Part shown: positions 6,397 through 10,538 of the stretch, piece after piece
Numbering within the stretch: position 1 is the first letter of the stretch
Layout of the letters: each line of letters opens with the position of its first letter
Assembly: GCA_031255495.1 (NCBI GenBank)
Contig: JAIRSK010000072.1
Coordinates: forward strand, 1-10,538
Origin: Endomicrobiellum devescovinae
GTDB lineage: Bacteria > Elusimicrobiota > Endomicrobiia > Endomicrobiales > Endomicrobiaceae
Length of the DNA stretch: 10,538 bases
Direction: 5' to 3'
Notes under the pieces: generated by a model
What the model saw: the letters and a program-made list of their open reading frames with translations, nothing else
Told to the model about the DNA's origin: nothing
Databases searched by the model: none
Made by a program: the position numbers and the translations under genes

Positions 6397-6422
6397 GCTA
6401 TGAGGTATAGTTATTTCATAGC
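6397..6422 (+). promoter_or_regulatory. Stem-loop in the porin mRNA leader
   Basis: GCTATGA (6397-6403) and TCATAGC (6416-6422) form a perfect 7-bp stem with a 12-base loop, about 14 bases before the purine-rich ribosome binding site. There is no T-run, so it is not an intrinsic terminator. Stabilising or regulatory leader hairpins are common for abundant outer-membrane protein mRNAs; that role is inferred. Confidence 0.4.
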
Positions 6423-6448
6423 AGAAAATGTACTCAGGGGGGACTAAA

Positions 6449-7663
6449 GTGAGAGAGAAATTAGTAGCATTTTTATCGCTAGGAGCGTTGTTACTTTCAA
6501 ACGCTGCTTTTGGTTCTGCAGACAGCGTTACGCAAAGTTTAGGAATTATGGCAGACGTTGGCGGAACAGTTATAATGCAGAGAACTCCTGAGGCAAATGA
6601 TGGTAAAAATAAAGGTCTATCTGCAGCGTCATATTTATTTGACATAAAACTTACTAAAAAGTTTGAAGAAAACGGAAAAGTTGTTGTGCGTGGTAAAGGC
6701 GGAAGAGGTACTGGACTTGAACTAGATCAAACTGGTAATAACGGTGTAAATACATACGGACAAGTAAACGCAAACGAGGACCAGACTTTAGATTCTGCGG
6801 CAAATACTCTTGCAAAACTTGTAGAGTTTTATTATGAGCAGACCATTCTAAATGATAAACTCACAGTAGATTTCGGCAAGTTAAATTTCTGGGCATTTTT
6901 TGCAGATAATAATTTTGCTGGAGACGATAATTGTCAGTTCTTAACAGGAGCTTTTGCTGGAGATAAGACTATAGATTCAGTTCCTCAGCGTCCAGCACTG
7001 AGACTAAACTATGCTCTTTTTGAAAAACTTGATATTTCATATGCGTACTTTACAACAGATTTAGATCACTTTGATGCAAGTGGAATAAATATTGCTCAGT
7101 TTAATTTTAAACCTTCTACAAACGGCAACTACAGATTGTACGTATGGGGAAATAATGGTATTCACTATAAGTATAAAGACAATACTTCAAAGTCGGGATC
7201 TTATGGATTTGGTGTAAGTATAGATCAAGCAATAAATGATGACTTTGGAATATTTGCAAGATGCGGATATAAAGAACATTCTTTCGGTGATCATGATAGA
7301 GGTGCAAATGGTAAGGAAGTTAATAGTTTTGCTTTACCTCTTTCCGCAATGTGGAGCATAGGAGCTCAATTTAAAGGTTCTAAATGGTCAAGAGAAAATG
7401 ATGTCTTGGGCATTGCTGTTGGTCAAATATACGGTTCTTCAGATGCAAAAGGTTTTATTAAAGAGTATAATAACGGAACTTATAAAGATGGAGCAGAAAC
7501 ACAGTTTGAAGTTTATTATAAGTTTACAATCAACAATTATATTGCTCTCACGCCGGCTTTTCAATATTTTGCAAATCCAAGAGGCGGAAATGTTTTGACA
7601 GGCACTTCAAACGCAGATAAGAATGTTCTTGTATATGGTATAAGGACAGCGTTTAGCTTCTAG
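6449..7663 (+). CDS. OprB-like outer-membrane porin
   Basis: This is a 404-aa beta-barrel protein of the outer membrane, probably a general or carbohydrate-selective pore. I chose the GTG at 6449 because a strong CAGGGGGGA (6435-6443) lies just before it. The longer frame from the ATG at 6428 would encode this binding site as a non-hydrophobic MYSGGTK extension in front of the signal peptide. From GTG, the protein begins with a classical signal peptide (MREKLVAFLSLGALLLSNAAFG, cut near 22-24). The body alternates polar and aromatic residues as in beta strands, with an early FYYEQTILNDKLTVDFGKLN block. The C-terminus has TPAFQYFANPRGG (368-380), like the OprB 'P..QY..NP.G' signature, and ends in Phe, the outer-membrane insertion signal. 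Sugar preference cannot be read from sequence. A strong terminator follows. Confidence 0.75.
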   Translation: MREKLVAFLSLGALLLSNAAFGSADSVTQSLGIMADVGGTVIMQRTPEANDGKNKGLSAASYLFDIKLTKKFEENGKVVVRGKGGRGTGLELDQTGNNGVNTYGQVNANEDQTLDSAANTLAKLVEFYYEQTILNDKLTVDFGKLNFWAFFADNNFAGDDNCQFLTGAFAGDKTIDSVPQRPALRLNYALFEKLDISYAYFTTDLDHFDASGINIAQFNFKPSTNGNYRLYVWGNNGIHYKYKDNTSKSGSYGFGVSIDQAINDDFGIFARCGYKEHSFGDHDRGANGKEVNSFALPLSAMWSIGAQFKGSKWSRENDVLGIAVGQIYGSSDAKGFIKEYNNGTYKDGAETQFEVYYKFTINNYIALTPAFQYFANPRGGNVLTGTSNADKNVLVYGIRTAFSF

Positions 7664-7693
7664 TTTTAAATTTTAAAAAAGAGTATTTTTATT

Positions 7694-7739
7694 AATCAAC
7701 AAGAATGTCTCAAAATTGAGACATTCTTGTTGATTTTTT
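7694..7739 (+). terminator. Intrinsic terminator of the porin gene
   Basis: AATCAACAAGAATGTCTCAA (7694-7713) pairs perfectly with 7716-7735 across 20 bases, with only AA between the arms, then continues as a T-run to 7739. It lies about 30 bases after the porin stop. The stem is unusually long and perfect. The opposite strand lacks a clean T-run, so it serves mainly the plus strand. Confidence 0.85.
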
Positions 7740-7750
7740 GTGCAAGCTTT

Positions 7751-7783
7751 AACAAATAAAATAGACCTCCCAATTAGGTCTAT
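7751..7783 (-). terminator. Intrinsic terminator of the small lipoprotein gene
   Basis: On the minus strand, ATAGACCT (7783-7776) pairs with AGGTCTAT (7768-7761) across a seven-base loop, followed by TTTATTTGTT (7760-7751). It starts 20 bases after the lipoprotein stop, back to back with the porin terminator. Confidence 0.75.
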
Positions 7784-7802
7784 CCAAATTCATACTTTTT
7801 GC

Positions 7803-7985
7803 TTATTTGCTTGTTTCAGAAGCTTCAGGTGCAGCGGTTGCTGTTGTTGTATCTGTTGCAACTTCAACTACTTCTTCTTCAACTACTTCAGCTACAGGAG
7901 CTTCTTCTGCTTTTTTGCTTCCGCAAGCTGCCAATGCAAAAGTAAACACTGCAAACATTGCTGCAAACAACACAAATTTCTTCAT
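7803..7985 (-). CDS. Small acidic lipoprotein, 60 aa
   Basis: The protein has a textbook lipoprotein signal: MKK, a hydrophobic stretch (4-18), then the lipobox LAAC with Cys21 as the lipidated residue. After GSKK the mature part (about 40 aa) is low-complexity: acidic and Val-rich (EEAPVAEVVEEEVVEV) then Thr/Ala/Ser-rich to the end. No fold or catalytic residue is recognisable. It is probably a membrane-anchored, disordered surface or periplasmic peptide. AAGGAG (minus strand, 7999-7994) lies eight bases before the ATG, a good promoter lies upstream and a terminator downstream, so it is a complete single-gene unit. I recognise the style from small lipoproteins in Elusimicrobia-like genomes, but the function is unknown. 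Opposite-strand frames here look Cys-rich only because they read its Ala codons backwards. Confidence 0.85.
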   Translation of the reverse strand: MKKFVLFAAMFAVFTFALAACGSKKAEEAPVAEVVEEEVVEVATDTTTATAAPEASETSK

Positions 7986-8003
7986 CTTTACTTCTCCTTA
8001 AAA

Positions 8004-8013
8004 TAGTTAACTA
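8004..8013. promoter_or_regulatory. 10-base palindrome in the lipoprotein leader
   Basis: TAGTTAACTA is a perfect 10-base palindrome just after the predicted start of lipoprotein transcription and a few bases before its ribosome binding site. It could be an operator half or chance; nothing further supports it. Confidence 0.25.
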
Positions 8014-8023
8014 CCGTGTAACA

Positions 8024-8052
8024 ATTCTATATCTTTTGTTTTTCTTTTGCAA
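8024..8052 (-). promoter_or_regulatory. Promoter of the small lipoprotein gene
   Basis: On the minus strand, TTGCAA (8052-8047) and TAGAAT (8029-8024) are 17 bases apart, about 40 bases upstream of the start codon. TTGCAA is its own complement and is also the -35 candidate for the divergent AGCS gene. Confidence 0.55.
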
Positions 8053-8075
8053 GTTTTACTCATTTATGCTAAACT
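8047..8075 (+). promoter_or_regulatory. Candidate promoter of the AGCS symporter gene
   Basis: TTGCAA (8047-8052) and TAAACT (8070-8075) are 17 bases apart, about 50 bases before the start codon. The -10 match is modest (4/6). A small inverted repeat, TCGTC-GT-GACGA (8077-8088), covers the predicted start site and may be an operator. Confidence 0.4.
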
Positions 8076-8124
8076 GTCGTCGTGACGATGATTCAACAAC
8101 TTCTTGCGATAAAAGGGGTAGCTA

Positions 8125-9564
8125 ATGGAAAACTTTAGCGCGTTTGTAGATTGGTTGAACTCGTATCTGTGGGGTCCTCCCATGTTGATTTTCCTCCTCG
8201 GTACTCACCTTTATCTTACATTCAAAACTCGCTTTATCCAAAAAAAGATTTTTTTAGGCATTAAACTTTCTGTTAAACACGACAAAGAAAGCGAAGGTGA
8301 TATTTCAGCTTTTAGTTCTCTTGCTATTGCTATGGCTGCAACCGTTGGCACAGGAAACATTATTGGCGTCGGCACTGCAATTGCTCTTGGCGGACCGGGA
8401 GCTGTTCTTTGGATGTGGTTTACTGGTGTTTTTGGTATAGCTACTAAATATGCTGAATCTTTAATTGCTGTTAAATATAGAGTAAAAACAACTAAAGGCA
8501 CAATGCTTGGTGGTGCTATGTATGCTTTAGAGCGAGGACTTAATTTAAAGTTCCTAGGAATACTATTTGCTTTATTTGGCAGTATAGCGGCGTTTGGCAT
8601 AGGCAGCAGCGTACAGTCAAACGCTATAGCTACTGTGTTAAATGAAAACTTTAGTGTGCCAATGTGGATGTCGGCTGTAGGCATAGCAATTTTCTTGTCT
8701 TTGGTTATACTTGGCGGGTTAAAATCAATTTCTGATTTTTGTGTAAAGTTAGTGCCTTTAATGGCTGCTTTATATGTAATGGGCTGTATAGTGATTTTAT
8801 TTATAAACAGCCATTATATTTTGCCTGCACTTGCAGAAATTGTTAAGTGTGCCTTCTCGCCAAGGGCAGCAGGTGGTGGCTTTATAGGAGCAAGCATTAT
8901 GGCAGCTGTAAGACACGGTATGGCAAGAGGTTTATTTTCAAACGAGTCAGGCATGGGTTCAGCTCCTATTGTGGCAGCAGCAGCAAAAACTAAAAATTCT
9001 GTTAGACAAGCTCTTATATCAAGCACAGGTACATTTTGGAGTACTGTTGTTATTTGCGCTATTACCGGTATAGTTTTAGTTTCAAGTATTATGGCTCAAC
9101 CGGGAGATGTGGACTTAAATAGTATAAATGGAGCAATTCTTACACATATAGCTTTTTGCCAAATAAAATATGTAGGTCCTGTTATTTTGATTTTTGGACT
9201 TATAACATTTGCTTTTACCACAACGTTGGGTTGGTCATATTATGGGGAGAGGTGTACGGAATATCTTTTTGGGATAAAATCTAATCTTCCCTATAGGATT
9301 ATTTATGTAATTACTGCTTTTCTTGGAGTAGTTATGCCTTTGGGCGTGGTATGGAATATTGCAGATTCTTTCAATGCTCTTATGGCTATACCTAATTTAA
9401 TAGCTGTGCTGCTGTTAAGCGGGTTAGTTACAAAAGAAACAGATTATTATCTTACAGGAGACAATCTGGATAAAGTTGACAAAACTCCTATTCCAATGCT
9501 TTCGTCATCATCTAACCTTATTGATGATGACGATGATAATGATGCTGTTGTTGATACTGTTTAA
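8125..9564 (+). CDS. Alanine/glycine:cation symporter (AGCS family)
   Basis: This 479-aa inner-membrane transporter imports alanine, glycine or similar small amino acids with sodium or protons. Signatures are AATVGTGNIIGVGTAIALGG (71-90), GPGAVLWMW (90-98), the helix-pair block RGLFSNESGMGSAPIVAAAA (268-287) and TLGWSYYGERC (367-377). Around ten hydrophobic segments follow the LeuT-like fold of this family, and the length is typical. RBS AAAAGGGG (8111-8118) lies before the ATG at 8125. The C-terminus ends in a Ser-rich then strongly acidic tail (459-479, with five Asp in a row at 467-471), which is not part of the transport core. It is a single-gene unit divergent from the small lipoprotein gene. 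Exact substrate and ion cannot be told from sequence. Confidence 0.93.
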   Translation: MENFSAFVDWLNSYLWGPPMLIFLLGTHLYLTFKTRFIQKKIFLGIKLSVKHDKESEGDISAFSSLAIAMAATVGTGNIIGVGTAIALGGPGAVLWMWFTGVFGIATKYAESLIAVKYRVKTTKGTMLGGAMYALERGLNLKFLGILFALFGSIAAFGIGSSVQSNAIATVLNENFSVPMWMSAVGIAIFLSLVILGGLKSISDFCVKLVPLMAALYVMGCIVILFINSHYILPALAEIVKCAFSPRAAGGGFIGASIMAAVRHGMARGLFSNESGMGSAPIVAAAAKTKNSVRQALISSTGTFWSTVVICAITGIVLVSSIMAQPGDVDLNSINGAILTHIAFCQIKYVGPVILIFGLITFAFTTTLGWSYYGERCTEYLFGIKSNLPYRIIYVITAFLGVVMPLGVVWNIADSFNALMAIPNLIAVLLLSGLVTKETDYYLTGDNLDKVDKTPIPMLSSSSNLIDDDDDNDAVVDTV

Positions 9565-9580
9565 GTTGGTAATTGTATTT

Positions 9581-9642
9581 TAATTATAGGAAGTCGTTGT
9601 GCTAATCTACAAATTTATAGATTAAGAAATCCTATTTAATTA
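9581..9642. terminator. Possible bidirectional terminator between convergent genes
   Basis: An inner stem TAATCTA (9603-9609) with TAGATTA (9618-9624) continues through a near-palindromic AAATTT loop. An outer arm TAATTATAGGA (9581-9591) partly pairs with TCCTATTTAATTA (9630-9642). The AGCS gene on the plus strand and the DUF4833 gene on the minus strand converge here. The stems are AT-rich and lack a clean T-run, so the call is weak; the outer arm also overlaps the DUF4833 stop codon. Confidence 0.35.
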
Positions 9643-10146
9643 TTTAGTTTCAATTATTTTTTCGGTAACTTTTTCGCCGGTATTTATTTTTGTTCCTGTA
9701 AGGATTATATAAGATACTTTTGGAATCAACGCATCGCTTGCTGATACATAAACTGATGAAAGATAAGCCTTTTCGTTATTTATAAGAATTTCAGCTTTGT
9801 ACTCGCCGTTTACTAAGACAATTTTCATAGGTCTGTCTTTAACAGCTTTTAAAACTAAGTTATATGAATTGTCGTCATCGTCAGTTACATTATAGCCATA
9901 AGCTTTTTTTTCAAAAGCTGTAATTTCTTCACGTTGTCCTTGTTTTGCATACAAAATCCAATAGGCATCCACAGGATTTTTTTTGTTTATGTTGCCATTT
10001 AAATCCAGCCTTGCGTCATACATAACAACATTAGCATTTTTATTCCTTTCTATTTTAAAGAGATTCTTGTTTTCTGCTAAAACTTCTGTAATGTATAAAA
10101 ATGTATAGATCAAACTAAAACATAAAGCGACGATAATTTTCTGCAT
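9640..10146 (-). CDS. Secreted DUF4833-family protein
   Basis: This is a 168-aa protein of unknown function with a cleavable signal peptide (hydrophobic about 4-22, cut after VLA at 24), so it is exported to the periplasm or outer membrane. The mature part resembles DUF4833: LFKIERNKNANVVMYDAR (29-46) is close to the family's 'LF.I.RSKN.N.V.Y' opening, and NPVDAYWI (57-64) and KAYGY (81-85) are further family blocks. Much of the rest alternates in a way that suggests a single beta-rich domain. No catalytic residues or metal motif are recognised. A weak AGGTGG (minus strand, 10162-10157) lies before the ATG. It converges on the AGCS gene and is divergent from the Rrf2-family regulator, with which it shares a 155-base promoter region. 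Family recognition is from memory of the motif. Confidence 0.7.
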   Translation of the reverse strand: MQKIIVALCFSLIYTFLYITEVLAENKNLFKIERNKNANVVMYDARLDLNGNINKKNPVDAYWILYAKQGQREEITAFEKKAYGYNVTDDDDNSYNLVLKAVKDRPMKIVLVNGEYKAEILINNEKAYLSSVYVSASDALIPKVSYIILTGTKINTGEKVTEKIIETK

Positions 10147-10166
10147 TTTTAAAATCCACCTTTTAG

Positions 10167-10189
10167 TTTATAAATTCTCAATTTATAAA
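10167..10189. promoter_or_regulatory. Inverted repeat in the DUF4833 leader
   Basis: TTTATAAATT (10167-10176) and AATTTATAAA (10180-10189) are perfect 10-base inverted arms around a CTC centre. It lies between the likely -10 box and the ribosome binding site of the DUF4833 gene, where it could be an operator or an mRNA stem-loop. The CTC centre is the same as in the metN palindrome, but the arms differ. Confidence 0.4.
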
Positions 10190-10197
10190 TCAGCATA

Positions 10198-10203
10198 ATT
10201 ATA
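10198..10203 (-). promoter_or_regulatory. Candidate -10 box of the DUF4833 gene
   Basis: A perfect TATAAT on the minus strand lies about 50 bases upstream of the start codon. The matching -35 region is poor, so an activator may be needed, or the call may be wrong in this AT-rich spacer. Confidence 0.35.
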
Positions 10204-10240
10204 CAAAATTATTCTATGAACATTAATATTTTGTTGAAAA

Positions 10241-10269
10241 TTGACATTTATTTTTTCTATGTATAGAAT
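10241..10269 (+). promoter_or_regulatory. Promoter of the Rrf2-family gene
   Basis: A perfect TTGACA (10241-10246) is followed after exactly 17 bases by TAGAAT (10264-10269), 32 bases before the start codon. The inverted repeat at 10255-10268 overlaps the -10 box. Confidence 0.7.
10255..10268. promoter_or_regulatory. Probable autoregulatory operator of the Rrf2-family gene
   Basis: TTCTAT-GT-ATAGAA is a perfect 6-base inverted repeat with a two-base centre, lying across the spacer and -10 box of the promoter. A regulator bound there would block its own transcription, as is usual for the Rrf2 family. A second TTCTATG half occurs upstream at 10212-10218. Confidence 0.5.
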
Positions 10270-10301
10270 ACTTAAACAGTTAAATATTAAGGGGTTCTTG
10301 T

Positions 10302-10538
10302 ATGAGAGTATCTATTAAGGTTAAATATGGTTTTGCATCTATGATATGTTTAGCGCAAAAATATAATACTGGCGAATATGTTACAGTTTTGAGTTTAGCT
10401 GAAAGACTAAAGATTTCAAAGATATATTTGGAACAAGTATTTTCCCTTCTTAAACGCGCTGATCTTGTGTCGTCCATAAAAGGATCTCGCGGAGGATATC
10501 AGCTTGCAAGACCTTCCAATAGTATAACTGCATTTGAC
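10302..10538 (+). CDS. Rrf2-family transcriptional regulator, N-terminal part
   Basis: This gene is cut by the window edge; 79 codons are visible, from the ATG at 10302 with AAGGGG (10289-10294) eight bases before it. The visible part is the winged helix-turn-helix of the Rrf2 family: MRVSIKVKYGFASMICLAQ opens like the typical 'M..S.K..YA...L..LA', LSLAERLKISKIYLEQVF (31-48) is the recognition helix region, and the wing SSIKGSRGGYQLARP (57-71) has the invariant GxxGGYxLAR pattern. This family includes IscR, NsrR, RirA and CymR; iron-sulfur members carry three cysteines around positions 90-105, which lie beyond the window, so cofactor and regulon cannot be told. It is divergent from the DUF4833 gene and has a good promoter with a palindrome over the -10 box. 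Confidence 0.92.
   Translation, partial: MRVSIKVKYGFASMICLAQKYNTGEYVTVLSLAERLKISKIYLEQVFSLLKRADLVSSIKGSRGGYQLARPSNSITAFD

Noticed and set aside
6428..6448. ATG start for the porin
   Set aside because: The stretch contains the ribosome binding site for the GTG at 6449 and would put a polar extension before the signal peptide.
7740..8006. Cys-rich 88-codon frame on the plus strand, resembling a metal-binding peptide
   Set aside because: It is the antisense of the lipoprotein's Ala/Val/Glu-rich codons, runs through two terminator hairpins and has no ribosome binding site.
8211..8684. 157-codon minus-strand frame inside the AGCS gene
   Set aside because: It is antisense to an unmistakable transporter, with no ribosome binding site or recognisable domain; such frames arise from the codon pattern of the real gene.

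Overview
This is a compact, AT-rich stretch of a bacterial chromosome. It encodes an outer-membrane porin ending in a terminal Phe, a periplasmic binding protein and a small lipoprotein, so the cell is Gram-negative (diderm). The low GC, the gene style and the tiny 'MKKFVLFAAMFAVF...LAAC' lipoprotein remind me of Elusimicrobiota (Endomicrobium-like gut symbionts). That taxonomic guess comes from recognition only and is not proven here.

Layout: 1-239 has no gene and carries a large nested hairpin, probably the terminator of the minus-strand argF-maf operon (806-1732 and 240-803). A divergent sirtuin gene (1844-2578) follows. A strong sigma70-type promoter with an upstream palindrome then drives a MetNIQ-type ABC importer: metN 2711-3502, metI 3499-4188, metQ 4217-5014, closed by a clear intrinsic terminator at 5033-5072. 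A second, similar promoter with a matching palindrome drives an SLC1/DAACS-type symporter (5173-6369). An OprB-like porin (GTG start at 6449, stop at 7663) comes next, ended by a 20-bp perfect stem terminator. A 60-aa acidic lipoprotein (minus, 7803-7985) is divergent from an AGCS-family alanine/glycine:cation symporter (8125-9564). A DUF4833 secreted protein (minus, 9640-10146) is divergent from an Rrf2-family regulator (10302 to the window end) that is cut by the edge.

The theme is small-molecule capture: porin across the outer membrane, then an ABC importer and two ion-coupled symporters across the inner membrane, next to ornithine carbamoyltransferase of arginine synthesis. The window is mainly housekeeping and transport, and I see no defence system, mobile element, CRISPR array or RNA gene. 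The points worth a second look are regulatory and residue-level. The met-type operon and the neighbouring symporter appear to share an operator. The MetN lacks its C-terminal regulatory domain and is paired with a MetQ whose ligand pocket looks altered. The SLC1-type symporter has lost the arginine that selects acidic substrates. The sirtuin has an altered zinc site. The Rrf2 gene has a palindrome over its -10 box.
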